From Heliorestis convoluta (GTDB lineage: Bacteria > Bacillota > Desulfitobacteriia > Heliobacteriales > Heliobacteriaceae), in assembly GCF_009649955.1 (NCBI RefSeq), contig NZ_CP045875.1, positions 1,283,501 through 1,347,500 on the forward strand: a DNA stretch of 64,000 nucleotides, in the 5' to 3' direction. Numbering within the stretch: position 1 is the first letter of the stretch; every line of letters starts with the position of its first letter. Below, piece after piece: positions 8,625-17,304 of the stretch. Both the position numbers and the translations under genes were made by a program. A model generated the notes under the pieces. That model saw nothing but the letters and a program-made list of their open reading frames with translations, was not told the DNA's origin and made no database searches.

Positions 8625-9845
8625 TTGAACATTGTGTGTATCGCTGCAGCAGAATGGCATGGCATGTGGGCGCGGGCCCAACAACTTATGGTTCGCCTTG
8701 CCGTGCAGGGTCATAACATCCTCTATGTCGATCCACCCATCACCTATATAGCTCCATTAAAAAACCCAATCCTCTGGAAAAGACGGTGGCGCGAAAAAAA
8801 GGGATTGCAGACGATGGAGCCAGTAGAATATGAGAACGGATCGAGCGACGGAAGGTTACATCGGGAAAGTGGTCAAATCTACCTGTTCAAACCACCGCTT
8901 TTTCTACCTTTTCATGGCATGAAGCGTACCATCAATCGTAAGAATCAAGAAATCTTTGCTCGTAAGCTCGTAGAAGCGCTAGATGAGCTTAACTGGTCCA
9001 AGCCCCTGCTCTGGACCTACTTGCCGGGTACTTGCGACTTTATCAATGCCTCAGAAAGTATCAAGTGGTCGAGCGTGATCTACGACTGTGTCGATGATCA
9101 CGGTGCTTTTACGGGTCTCCATGATCCTCAAGCCATGCAAGAGATGGAAAATGAACTTGCGCGCAATGCCCATGTCGTTTTCGCTTCTGCAAGAGCGCTG
9201 CAAGAAAAAATGGAAAAAGTGCGACGAGACGTTCATCTTGTTCCCAATGGTGCCGATGTAGAGCACTTTCGCCGCCCTCACCAAGATACCATTCAGATGC
9301 CCCTCTCTCCTCAGAAACCACCTCTTGATCTACCTCAAAACAACAAGGGTCTTATCGGCTTTGTAGGAGGCCTTGGTGATTGGATTGACATTGAACTTTT
9401 GGCCAAAGTGGCGCGATATCGAAGAGACTATGATCTCGTGATCATAGGCCCTGTCGAAACAGACATCCGACCACTACAGGGGTTGGAAAACGTCTATTTA
9501 CTCGGTCGTAAGCCTTATCAAGAATTGCCGGCCTATGTGCAACGCTTTCAGGTCTGTCTGTCTCCATTTAAACTCAATGAATTGACTCGAAGTGTCAATC
9601 CAGTAAAAATCTACGAATACCTTGCTGCTGGCTGTGCCGTTGTCTCCACAGCGCTACCGGAAGTAGTGCCTTTTGAACCAACGATAGCTGTTGGGCGCAA
9701 TCATCTCGAGTTCTTACGCCACATCGACGCAGCCCTAGAGCAAGATAGCCCAGAAAAAAGAGCCGAAAGAGTCGCCCTGGCCGAAGAGCATGCTTGGGAA
9801 AGTAGACTGAATCAAATGTGGCAAGCAATAGAAAAAACCTTGTAG
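8625..9845 (+). CDS. Glycosyltransferase, GT-B fold (TuaH/GT4-like)
   Basis: A cytoplasmic sugar transferase of 406 residues. It begins LNIVCIAAAEWHGMWARAQQ, a typical N-terminal strand plus acceptor-side helix. It contains YDCVDDHGAF, VPNGADVEHF at the domain junction, GFVGGLGDWIDIELL starting the C-terminal half, and the donor-site stretch NPVKIYEYLAAGCAVVST. This set resembles teichuronic-acid-type TuaH proteins. The frame is open from 8517, but the TTG at 8625 has AAGGATG upstream and matches the start of homology. It is divergent from the O-antigen-ligase-like gene, with about 90 nt between them. Donor and acceptor are unknown. Confidence 0.82.
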   Translation: MNIVCIAAAEWHGMWARAQQLMVRLAVQGHNILYVDPPITYIAPLKNPILWKRRWREKKGLQTMEPVEYENGSSDGRLHRESGQIYLFKPPLFLPFHGMKRTINRKNQEIFARKLVEALDELNWSKPLLWTYLPGTCDFINASESIKWSSVIYDCVDDHGAFTGLHDPQAMQEMENELARNAHVVFASARALQEKMEKVRRDVHLVPNGADVEHFRRPHQDTIQMPLSPQKPPLDLPQNNKGLIGFVGGLGDWIDIELLAKVARYRRDYDLVIIGPVETDIRPLQGLENVYLLGRKPYQELPAYVQRFQVCLSPFKLNELTRSVNPVKIYEYLAAGCAVVSTALPEVVPFEPTIAVGRNHLEFLRHIDAALEQDSPEKRAERVALAEEHAWESRLNQMWQAIEKTL

Positions 9846-9848
9846 ATA

Positions 9849-9884
9849 TCAGGACTCTTCTCAGGACTCTTCTCAGGACTCTTC
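9849..9884. repeat. Three perfect tandem copies of a 12-bp unit at a stop codon
   Basis: On the minus strand GAAGAGTCCTGA is repeated three times (9884-9873, 9872-9861, 9860-9849). The first copy supplies the last codons and TGA stop of the DUF4330-type gene; the other two lie in the 3' flank. Confidence 0.95.
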
Positions 9885-10382
9885 AATGATCTCTTCTCGA
9901 GAATCTAGAACACGAACTGTCTCTGTGATCCCGAGCAGTTGAATAAACTGTGTTTTCAACCAGTATTCTCGGCCCGCTTTGATTTCTTGAAGGCCTACTC
10001 GTAAGTCAGCTGTCGCCGAACGAGAAACACCGCGTACTGTCACGCGTACATCTTTAAACCGAGGGTCTTCCACAATAACTCGTTCTCCCGTAGCCGTATT
10101 GATCGTATCAATATGAGGGCGTACATCGACAGCAACGATTCTAGCGTCTTCGATAAACCCACCAGCCCCAACAAGGCGATCTTCTGTATTCAAGTTTTCT
10201 AATAAGGAAGGCTCCACTTTTCTAAAAAGGGCAGTAAGCTCTACTTCTGTGACTGTAGTACTGACCATCGTCTTCGTCTTGGTACCCAGTCCGACGACGA
10301 GAGCAATGACAGCCAACAAGATAATCAGATCGAGAGGGTTCACCAGACCGAAGAGACGACCTTTTTCGTCAACGATTTTCAT
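9873..10382 (-). CDS. DUF4330-type membrane-anchored protein
   Basis: A protein of 169 residues. A short basic N-terminus (MKIVDEKGRLFGLVNPLDL) is followed by one transmembrane helix (about 18-35) and an extracytoplasmic beta-rich domain. The pattern 'MkivDekGRlFGlvNplDl' with a single helix is typical of DUF4330 proteins of Bacillota and Cyanobacteria, whose function is unknown. AGGAGG lies about 11 nt before the ATG. It converges with the glycosyltransferase gene, and its 3' end is built into a 12-bp tandem repeat. It is divergent from fabZ. Confidence 0.75.
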   Translation of the reverse strand: MKIVDEKGRLFGLVNPLDLIILLAVIALVVGLGTKTKTMVSTTVTEVELTALFRKVEPSLLENLNTEDRLVGAGGFIEDARIVAVDVRPHIDTINTATGERVIVEDPRFKDVRVTVRGVSRSATADLRVGLQEIKAGREYWLKTQFIQLLGITETVRVLDSREEIIEES

Positions 10383-10417
10383 TGTGACATTGTTCCTCCT
10401 ACTTCATTTGTGATAAT

Positions 10418-10446
10418 TTGACAAGTTTGTCCACTTAGAAGACAAT
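10418..10446 (+). promoter_or_regulatory. Sigma-A promoter for fabZ
   Basis: TTGACA (10418-10423), a 17-nt spacer and GACAAT (10441-10446), 70 nt upstream of the fabZ ATG. The -35 is a perfect consensus. Confidence 0.75.
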
Positions 10447-10515
10447 TAGTTCGACACGAGGTGTCACTGTTCCTTTTTTAAGCTCTTTATTCCAACAATT
10501 TTACAGAGAGGAAGA

Positions 10516-10965
10516 ATGATGAATATGAGGGAAAAAGTGAATCTATCAGCACAGGAAATTCAGGGCATTCTACCACATAGACCTCCTTTTTTACTCATCG
10601 ATAGGATTGTAGAGTTAGAAGTGGGTAAAAGTGCCGTTGCTCTCAAAAATGTTACCATTAACGAACCTTTTTTTCCAGGTCACTTTCCCGGTCATCCTGT
10701 CATGCCAGGCGTATTGATTATTGAAGCACTGGCCCAAACGGGTGCTGTTGCTTTGTTAAAAATGCCAGAATATGCAGGGAAAATTGCCTTTTTTGCAGGC
10801 ATTGATGGTGCTCGTTTCCGCCGACAAGTCGTTCCTGGCGATACATTGCGCTTGGAAGTAGAGATGAAAGCCCTTCGACGCAACATTGGCAAAGCTACAG
10901 GCAAAGCCTACGTCGGAGAAGACCTTGTCTGTGAAGCCGAATTAACTTTTGCTGTTGAAAGATAG
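10516..10965 (+). CDS. fabZ: 3-hydroxyacyl-ACP dehydratase FabZ
   Basis: Dehydrates beta-hydroxyacyl-ACP in type II fatty acid elongation, in the cytoplasm. The 149-residue hot-dog-fold protein has [13 protein letters not shown] near the N-terminus and the active-site region [20 protein letters not shown]. The latter holds the catalytic His (GHFPGH), and the paired Glu lies in EALAQTGA. Length is standard. GAGAGGAAG precedes the ATG. It stands alone behind its own sigma-A promoter rather than in a fab operon. Confidence is very high. Confidence 0.97.
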   Translation: MMNMREKVNLSAQEIQGILPHRPPFLLIDRIVELEVGKSAVALKNVTINEPFFPGHFPGHPVMPGVLIIEALAQTGAVALLKMPEYAGKIAFFAGIDGARFRRQVVPGDTLRLEVEMKALRRNIGKATGKAYVGEDLVCEAELTFAVER

Positions 10966-11057
10966 GACGAAAGTCTTGAGTTTGCTCTTTGTAGAAGAAA
11001 AAGAGGGATTTTTTAGTCTTTGAGGAAAATAAATAAGGAATCTAGCGACAGAAGTTA

Positions 11058-11087
11058 TTGATGGCTCAATGGACAATGCAGTACAAT
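11058..11087 (+). promoter_or_regulatory. Probable sigma-A promoter for the tagO-like gene
   Basis: TTGATG (11058-11063), an 18-nt spacer and TACAAT (11082-11087), about 50 nt before the GTG start. Confidence 0.5.
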
Positions 11088-11139
11088 AGCAGTAGACATG
11101 TAGAACTATTAGTGATCTACTTTATAAGGAGGGTTCCAG

Positions 11140-12228
11140 GTGTCGATGGCTCTGGCAGCCACGGCTGCTTTTTTGGTTGCCCTCGCGTTGACCCCCGTAG
11201 CGCGCTGGCTTGCTTTTCGAATTGGTGCTGTTGATAAGCCTTCGGGTCGGAAAGTACACCAAAAGACAATGCCCCGCTTAGGCGGCTTGGCTATCTATGG
11301 TGGATTTGTCTTAACGGTCCTGGCAATGGGATTGTGGAATAGTGATTTTCTACAACTGCCCATTCTAGGATTGCTCGTTGGTGCTACTATTATCGTTGTA
11401 GTAGGAATTGTCGATGATACCTATGATTTACCGCCAAAAGTCAAATTGCTCGGTCAAATACTGGCTGCTGCATCGGTCATACCTTTCGGCATATCCGTAG
11501 ACTTTGTTACGAATCCCTTTCATAACTATCATACTTTCGATTTAGGTTGGCTCCATATACCGATTACGATTTTCTGGATTATAGCAGTTACCAATGCCGT
11601 TAACTTGATCGATGGTCTTGACGGATTGGCTTCAGGTATCGCCACCATTGCTGCTTTGACCATGGCCGTTGTTGCTTGGACACAAGGTCAAGTTCTCGTT
11701 GTTTATTTAGCACTAATCTTAGCGGCTTCCTCTGTCGGCTTTTTGAAGTATAATTTTCATCCAGCTAGAATTTTTATGGGCGATACAGGGGCCATGTTCT
11801 TAGGTTTTTCCTTGGGCTGTCTTTCTATTATGGGTCTTGTCAAAGTTGCAACTGTTATATCGGTCATCATTCCCATCTTAATAGTAGGTATTCCCATTCT
11901 AGACACTGGATTTGCCATTTTTCGGCGGTATCAGAAGGGACAACCAATTTTTCAGGCTGATAAAGATCACTTGCACCACCGACTGCTTGCCCTTGGCTTT
12001 AGCCATCCCCAAACGGTGCTGATTATTTATGCCATTAACACCGTTTTAGGGATTACAGCTATCGTATTGACGGCTGTATCGACGGCGCAAAGCCTTTTCA
12101 TCCTTATCGTGCTGGCTAGTGTTATGTTACTCATGGCCGATCGCCTTGGCATTCTTGGTCGAACCAGCCCAAGTCAAGAAATAACCAGCCGACCCGTAGG
12201 TCTCAAGACAGAAAAAGAAACGTCCTAA
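11140..12228 (+). CDS. tagO: Undecaprenyl-phosphate GlcNAc-1-phosphate transferase (TagO/WecA family)
   Basis: Transfers GlcNAc-1-phosphate to undecaprenyl phosphate, the first step of wall teichoic acid or other envelope glycans, in the cytoplasmic membrane. The 362-residue protein has about 11 membrane segments and the family loops: PRLGGLAIYGGF, DDTYDLPPKVKLLGQ, NAVNLIDGLDGLASG (the Mg2+/catalytic Asp cluster), MGDTGAMFLGF, and HLHHRLL (the His-rich loop). GTG is the start, with AAGGAGGG 6-7 nt upstream. In B. subtilis tagO also lies near degSU. The MraY alternative is excluded by the WecA-type HxHH loop. Confidence 0.93.
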   Translation: MSMALAATAAFLVALALTPVARWLAFRIGAVDKPSGRKVHQKTMPRLGGLAIYGGFVLTVLAMGLWNSDFLQLPILGLLVGATIIVVVGIVDDTYDLPPKVKLLGQILAAASVIPFGISVDFVTNPFHNYHTFDLGWLHIPITIFWIIAVTNAVNLIDGLDGLASGIATIAALTMAVVAWTQGQVLVVYLALILAASSVGFLKYNFHPARIFMGDTGAMFLGFSLGCLSIMGLVKVATVISVIIPILIVGIPILDTGFAIFRRYQKGQPIFQADKDHLHHRLLALGFSHPQTVLIIYAINTVLGITAIVLTAVSTAQSLFILIVLASVMLLMADRLGILGRTSPSQEITSRPVGLKTEKETS

Positions 12229-12353
12229 TTGGGATTACTATTAGGATTTTGCTGGATAGGTCATGAAAGTAAAAAATAGGCCAGGGGAAGACGTGTAACC
12301 GCATCGGCAATCACGTACCCCCATCAAGACTCTAAGATTGTTGGGAGGTATAA

Positions 12354-13004
12354 ATGCTCATGAGTGAGAAGCATGATCATAATAAGCTTCAAGAAGAGAA
12401 ACAAGGTTCTCTCTTCGAAATCGGTTTGACGCAAGAAGAACAGGAGATTCTTTTTGCTTCGAACCGGCCTCAAAAGAGGTCACTGCAAAAATGGGTTAAG
12501 GTTTCCACCTACGGCGTCGCCTTTACGCTTAGTGGTTTCATACTGGGGCAAATGGTTATAGCCAGTGCTGTTACACCCGGTAGCAGTGCCGATCCTCTGA
12601 TTTCTAGAAGTTATCTGAACCGAATCCTCGGTGAACAAACGACGGAAATACATAGTAGAATTGATGCGATTGATCAAAAAGTAGATGTGCTTCACCAGAA
12701 CTTAGAAAAGAGTACCGGTCAAAAAATTGATGTGAAGAACCCAGTCGGTACGCCTCTAACGAACCCAACCCAAGCGGAAGAGGCTTCTAAGCCAGCGCAA
12801 GTCGCTACCGTAACGCCGCTGATTGGCGCTCATATACGCTATGGCCCCGGCACAGACTATGCTAGCATTGTAGGGCTCGAGCATGGGACAGAGATTCTTA
12901 TTATCAGCATTCATGACGGCGTAAACAATGAAAAGTGGTTTAAAGTGAGATTGGCAGATGGTCGTACCGGCTTTATTCGCCAGGATCTTGTAAGGTTACA
13001 ATAA
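12354..13004 (+). CDS. Membrane-anchored SH3b-domain protein
   Basis: A protein of 216 residues with three parts. A hydrophilic cytoplasmic N-terminus (1-45) precedes one transmembrane helix (about 50-70). A short coiled-coil-prone segment (about 85-120) leads to a C-terminal bacterial SH3 domain (about 148-215: VTPLIGAHIRYGPGTDYASI ... WFKVRLADGRTGFIRQDLV). SH3b domains bind peptidoglycan or other wall polymers, so a role at the envelope is inferred. GGGAGG lies 8 nt before the first ATG; a second ATG at 12360 is possible. It is followed at once by a terminator. Confidence 0.75.
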   Translation: MLMSEKHDHNKLQEEKQGSLFEIGLTQEEQEILFASNRPQKRSLQKWVKVSTYGVAFTLSGFILGQMVIASAVTPGSSADPLISRSYLNRILGEQTTEIHSRIDAIDQKVDVLHQNLEKSTGQKIDVKNPVGTPLTNPTQAEEASKPAQVATVTPLIGAHIRYGPGTDYASIVGLEHGTEILIISIHDGVNNEKWFKVRLADGRTGFIRQDLVRLQ

Positions 13005-13014
13005 AGAAAAATAA

Positions 13015-13058
13015 AGAAAAAGCACTCGAAAGGATGACAACTTTCGGGTGCTTTTTCC
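13015..13058 (+). terminator. Intrinsic terminator after the SH3b gene
   Basis: AAAAAGCACTCGAAAG and CTTTCGGGTGCTTTTT form a long stem around a GATGACAA loop and end in a T-rich tract. Confidence 0.9.
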
Positions 13059-13226
13059 TTTTATGACTACTTTCTTAGACCTTATCCTACTTTTTTCGAC
13101 AGAGATCTTCGACGGCTTTTTAAAGACAGCCTGTCTAGAGCTATGTTATCCTTACAAAGGCAGTCAGTGATCCGCCTAGTTCACTGGTTGAGCAGGACAT
13201 ACTTTTTTTGGCGGAGGTGTACCGTT

Positions 13227-13466
13227 TTGTCATTGGCACAGATTCAGATCAAAGCGGAAGGTGAAGTAGACCTTCCTTTTGAGTTGTGGAGCACGTTCCC
13301 GAAGGGCAGTCTCGTTCGATTTTCTCTCGATCAAGATGGGAATATCGTTATGGAACCTATCACCTATCTACGATGTATATCGAATGTTAACAAAAGGGCA
13401 AGAAGGAAAATTAGACCGTATAAGAGAAGGAAAGTAACGGGTAATCTACTTTTAGTCAAAGGATAG
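13227..13466 (+). CDS. Small AbrB/SpoVT-like swapped-hairpin protein
   Basis: The TTG at 13227 has GGAGG 9 nt upstream and gives 79 residues; the longer frame from 13143 lacks a ribosome site. Residues about 5-45 follow the AbrB pattern: EGEVDLPFELWSTFPKGSLV followed by RFSLDQDGNIVMEP, i.e. G...LP.eL....kG..V.F....G.IvM.P. The C-terminal third is very basic (RARRKIRPYKRRK). A DNA-binding regulator is plausible but unproven. It sits 10 nt before the phosphohexomutase gene and is probably co-transcribed with it. Confidence 0.55.
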   Translation: MSLAQIQIKAEGEVDLPFELWSTFPKGSLVRFSLDQDGNIVMEPITYLRCISNVNKRARRKIRPYKRRKVTGNLLLVKG

Positions 13467-13476
13467 GGGGGCTTTC

Positions 13477-14910
13477 ATGACCATTAAATTTGGAACAGAC
13501 GGTTGGCGAGCCATTATGGCCGAAGAGTTTACTTTCGCCAACCTAGAGGTTGTCGTTCAAGCCATCGCCCAGTATGTACAAGAAACGGGCTTGGCGGACC
13601 GTGGCATTGTCATTGGTTACGACAATCGTTTTCTGGCAGAAAGGTTTGCAGAGAGATCGGCGGAAGTCTTAACAGGGAATGGCATCGCAATTATGATGCC
13701 ACAAAAGGCGTTGCCCACGCCAGTGACTGCTTTTGCCATTCAGCACTATGGAGCAGCTGGTGCTATTATGCTCACAGCCAGTCACAACCCGCCAGAATAT
13801 AACGGTATTAAGTTCATTCCTGAATATGCCGGACCAGCTACGCCTGAGATTACCGATCGCATTGAAAGTCTCGTCAGAGACATGGTAGCGCAAAGAGAGG
13901 AAAAGACACTAACAGTTTCTCGACTGCGCTTGAAAGCGGCAGAAGAACAAGGTCTGGTAAAGACCATCGATCCCAAAGAAGCATACCTTGATGCGATAAC
14001 AGGTCTTATAGACTTTGATGCCATCAAGGCATCAGGCTTAAAAATTGTTATCGATCCCATGTGGAGCGCTGGCATTGGCTATATTGAAGCGGCTCTTGAT
14101 CGTTCTGCGATGGAATATAAAGCCATTCACGATTACAGAGACCCTTTGTTCGGTGGAATCATGCCAGAGCCTTCTGAATCGGTGCTGACAGAGTTAAAGG
14201 ATCAGGTCTTAGCCAGTGGCGCGGACCTTGGTCTGGCGTTAGATGGTGATGGAGACCGTTTTGGTATTATGGAAGCCGATGGTACGTACATTAATCCCAA
14301 CCAGGTCTTAACCTTACTTTTCCATCACATGCTGACTCGTCAAGGCAAACGAGGAAAAGTAGCCAGAACAGTGGCTACAACACATATGCTAGATCGAATT
14401 GCGGCCAAAGCAGGCTTAGAAGTCGAAGAAACGCCTGTCGGCTTTAAGTATATTGGACAATCGCTACGCGATCCCGATTGTCTCTTAGGAGGAGAAGAAT
14501 CGGGTGGTCTATCCATTCAGGGCCACTTGCCAGAAAAAGACGGCATCTTAGCATGCCTCTTAATGGCAGAAGTCAAAGCTGTTGCCAAAAAACCTCTCAC
14601 GGAAATACTAGCAGAAATCGCTGCGGAATACGGCACCTTGATCTCGCAACGTTTAGATCTGCATACCTTACCGGAAGAAAAAGCAACAATTCTTCAATCC
14701 TTACAACAATATAGCCCCGCTACCGTGGCAGGACAGACCGTTGTAAAGCGCCTCACCGTAGACGGTGTAAAGTTGCAGCTAGAAAGCGGCGCCTATGCCC
14801 TCGTTCGACCATCGGGCACAGAGCCACTGTTCCGGCTTTATGTAGAAGCCAATAGCAGCGATGAGCTCAAAGCCATACAACAAGACGTGAAAAGCGCTCT
14901 TGGGCTGTAG
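13477..14910 (+). CDS. Phosphoglucomutase/phosphomannomutase family
   Basis: A cytoplasmic alpha-D-phosphohexomutase of 477 residues that interconverts hexose-1- and hexose-6-phosphates for glycan synthesis. All four family sites are visible. The phosphoserine loop is TASHNPPEYNG (Ser102), the Mg2+ loop is DGDGDRFG (Asp256/258/260), the sugar-binding loop is GGEESGG (about 345) and the phosphate-binding loop is RPSGTEPLFR (near 450). GGGGGG precedes the ATG. Whether glucose, mannose or glucosamine phosphate is the substrate cannot be told; the FGTDGWRA N-terminus resembles the PGM/PMM and GlmM-like types. Confidence 0.9.
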   Translation: MTIKFGTDGWRAIMAEEFTFANLEVVVQAIAQYVQETGLADRGIVIGYDNRFLAERFAERSAEVLTGNGIAIMMPQKALPTPVTAFAIQHYGAAGAIMLTASHNPPEYNGIKFIPEYAGPATPEITDRIESLVRDMVAQREEKTLTVSRLRLKAAEEQGLVKTIDPKEAYLDAITGLIDFDAIKASGLKIVIDPMWSAGIGYIEAALDRSAMEYKAIHDYRDPLFGGIMPEPSESVLTELKDQVLASGADLGLALDGDGDRFGIMEADGTYINPNQVLTLLFHHMLTRQGKRGKVARTVATTHMLDRIAAKAGLEVEETPVGFKYIGQSLRDPDCLLGGEESGGLSIQGHLPEKDGILACLLMAEVKAVAKKPLTEILAEIAAEYGTLISQRLDLHTLPEEKATILQSLQQYSPATVAGQTVVKRLTVDGVKLQLESGAYALVRPSGTEPLFRLYVEANSSDELKAIQQDVKSALGL

Positions 14911-15231
14911 CCGCAGCGGAATCTCCTTTGTATTTCTCCAAATTTTACGCCCAATGGCTTAGATAGATAGTTCTATAGAGACAGAGTATATGCTACAATA
15001 GTAGCAACAACCTATTATTTATGAACAACTATTCAATTGTCTGATATTTTACTCGAGCCCAATCTCCCAATCTCCCAAGCTTTTTGCTTCTCTGCGGTTT
15101 CTTAGCAACCGTAGAGTTTTTTTATTCAACCCACTAAATCCCACATCGCGCCAATACATAGCAAATAAAACAATAAGCAGGATCTAGCCTACAATTGTCG
15201 AAATGAAAAAAGTCGGAGGGAGGAAAGTCTA
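14911..15231. other. 321-nt gene-free region with a terminator
   Basis: It holds an intrinsic-terminator hairpin at 15090-15124 (10-bp stem 15090-15099 with 15107-15116, then eight Ts). The last 100 nt must contain the degS promoter, but I see no convincing -35/-10 pair. Confidence 0.7.
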
Positions 15232-16407
15232 TTGGATTTTAATATATTAGATAAGATTGTCCAAGAGACCCTTGGAGCCATGGAAAAAGCCAAAGAACAA
15301 ATTTTTTCCATTGCCGAAGATGCTCGCTCCGAGTGTGCCCGAGTAAAGGAAGAACTGCAAGAAATTCGCGATAAGACCTACCATGTAATTGAGATGGTAG
15401 ACGAATTTTATAGCAGGGAAAGAAAAGCCAGAGTTCGGTTGATGGAAGTCAGTCGCGGTCTGGAGCGATATACAGAAGATGATATTCGCAAAGCATACGA
15501 AGAAGCACAAGAGATACAAGTAAAGCTGGCCGTGCTTAAAGAGCGAGAGCAGCAATTGCGAACAAAGCGCGATGATTTAGAGCGCCGACTTCGCCATCTC
15601 CAAGCCATGGTAGAACGGGCCGAGCAATTGATGTCGCAAATGGGCTTAATCTTAAACTTTATCGGAGGCAACCTCAAAGAAATTACCGGTAAGTTAGAAG
15701 AAGCGCAGTTACGGCAGGAAATTGCCTTGCGTGTTATTATGGCGCAAGAAGAAGAACGTCGTCGTGTCGCTCGAGAAATTCATGATGGACCAGCGCAAGT
15801 GATGTCTAGCATTGTGCTTCAATCTGAGCTTTGTGAAAGACTCATGGATATAGCGCCAGAACGGGTACGCGAGGAGCTACAAGAGCTTAAAAATCTTGTT
15901 AAAGGCAATTTGATTGAAGTGCGCAAGATTATCTATGATTTGCGACCAATGGCTTTAGAAGAAGTCGGTCTCTATGGCGCCATTGAGAAATATCTAGATG
16001 ATTTTGCAGAAAAACATAATGTGATCGTAGAGCATCGCTTTTTAGGAAAAGAGAAGCGCTTAAGCACCCTCTATGAGGTAGCTGTTTTTCGCATGACGCA
16101 AGAAGCTTTAAGCAACGTGGCCAAACACGCTCGAGCCAAAACAGTGAAGGTACAAGTCGAGATGGCTGAAGCTGCCATGACCACACTGATTCGCGATGAC
16201 GGTGTTGGTTTTGACGTGCAAAATGCAGAACAAGACGAGCATTTTGGTTTGCTGGGGATGAGAGAACGAGCTGCTCTATTAGGTGGTTCAGTGGAGATTC
16301 GAAGCAATCTAGGGCAAGGGACAACGGTGATGATTCGCATCCCATTGAAGGAGAGAAAAGATGACGGAGAGCAAAACGGAAAAGATTCGAATCTTGCTAG
16401 CCGATGA
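15232..16407 (+). CDS. degS: Sensor histidine kinase DegS
   Basis: A cytoplasmic two-component kinase that phosphorylates DegU, controlling motility, competence and exoenzymes in B. subtilis. The 391-residue protein has no membrane segment. Residues about 1-170 form the DegS-type coiled-coil sensor. The HisKA_3 box is EEERRRVAREIHDGPAQ (His184), and the HATPase domain shows RDDGVGFD and GLLGMRERAALLGG followed by GQGTTV. TTG is the start, with GGAGGGAGG upstream. Its last 47 nt overlap degU, so the two are translationally coupled. Confidence 0.93.
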   Translation: MDFNILDKIVQETLGAMEKAKEQIFSIAEDARSECARVKEELQEIRDKTYHVIEMVDEFYSRERKARVRLMEVSRGLERYTEDDIRKAYEEAQEIQVKLAVLKEREQQLRTKRDDLERRLRHLQAMVERAEQLMSQMGLILNFIGGNLKEITGKLEEAQLRQEIALRVIMAQEEERRRVAREIHDGPAQVMSSIVLQSELCERLMDIAPERVREELQELKNLVKGNLIEVRKIIYDLRPMALEEVGLYGAIEKYLDDFAEKHNVIVEHRFLGKEKRLSTLYEVAVFRMTQEALSNVAKHARAKTVKVQVEMAEAAMTTLIRDDGVGFDVQNAEQDEHFGLLGMRERAALLGGSVEIRSNLGQGTTVMIRIPLKERKDDGEQNGKDSNLASR

Positions 16408-17152
16408 TCATACGCTGGTCCGTCAAGGGTTACGCAAGATTTTAGAGCTCGATGAGCGAATGGAAGTCATTGATGAAGTGGGCGACGGGCAAGGTGCTGT
16501 CAACATAGCCAGAAAAAATAGCCCTCAAGTTGTTTTGATGGACTTACATATGCCAGGTATGAATGGGATCGAAGCGAGCAAAGTGATCAAAGCAGAGATG
16601 CCTCATATTGGTGTGATTATTCTAACAGCCCATAATGATGAAGAAGAAATTCTGAAAGTAATAGACGTGCCCGTCGATGGCTATCTTCTCAAAGATGTCA
16701 ATCCCAACACATTATATAGTACCATCTACTGTGTAGCCCAAGGAGAATCGGTACTATCGCCTCTGGTTATTACCAAAGCTTTGGCGCAAGCTCGTCTACG
16801 TCCAAGTGGGAAGAAAAGCTTGATAAAAGAAGCAGAAGAAGTACAACCGGCGCAAGAAGAAGCACCTAGACCGACTTCTCGTGAAGAGAATTTTTCGAAA
16901 ACCCCGCCTGCTCCGGACTTGATGACGCAGCGCTTTCGTGAGTCCCATCCAAGCGATGAATTGACAGAACGAGAGCGTGATGTGCTCAATCTAATTGCCC
17001 AAGGCGCTAGCAATGCAACCATTGCCGGTACCCTCTATATCAGTGAAAAAACAGTAAAAAATCATATCACCAATATTTTTCGGAAACTGCAAGTAACAGA
17101 CAGAACCCAGGCGGCCCTTTATGCCATTAAAAGTGGGCTCGTTCGAATTTAA
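16361..17152 (+). CDS. degU: Response regulator DegU (NarL/FixJ family)
   Basis: A DNA-binding response regulator partnered with DegS. The receiver domain spans about 9-125, with ADDH at 14-17, the phosphoacceptor Asp61 in VVLMDLHMPGMNG, and the conserved Lys in GYLLKDVNP. The LuxR-type helix-turn-helix is in the last 65 residues (LTERERDVLNLIAQGASNAT, then ISEKTVKNHITNIFRKLQV). At 263 residues it is about 35 longer than B. subtilis DegU, because a Glu/Pro-rich linker (about 142-195) separates the domains. It overlaps degS by 47 nt and is followed by a terminator. Confidence 0.92.
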   Translation: MTESKTEKIRILLADDHTLVRQGLRKILELDERMEVIDEVGDGQGAVNIARKNSPQVVLMDLHMPGMNGIEASKVIKAEMPHIGVIILTAHNDEEEILKVIDVPVDGYLLKDVNPNTLYSTIYCVAQGESVLSPLVITKALAQARLRPSGKKSLIKEAEEVQPAQEEAPRPTSREENFSKTPPAPDLMTQRFRESHPSDELTERERDVLNLIAQGASNATIAGTLYISEKTVKNHITNIFRKLQVTDRTQAALYAIKSGLVRI

Positions 17153-17153
17153 G

Positions 17154-17214
17154 AAAACCCTGTAATTTTGTGCTCAGAGAAAGTAAGGGGCAAGCACAGA
17201 ATTACAGGGTTTTT
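17154..17214 (+). terminator. Strong intrinsic terminator after degU
   Basis: A stem of about 21 bp (17154-17174 with about 17193-17213, one mismatch), ending in TTTTT. Confidence 0.92.
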
Positions 17215-17304
17215 GCTTTTCTTTTTTCTAAAAGATAAGAAGGAATATGGAATTGAAGGTAGAAAGTAGCAAGTTAAGAAAAAGTTCGGAAAAGGTGAGT
17301 CGCC

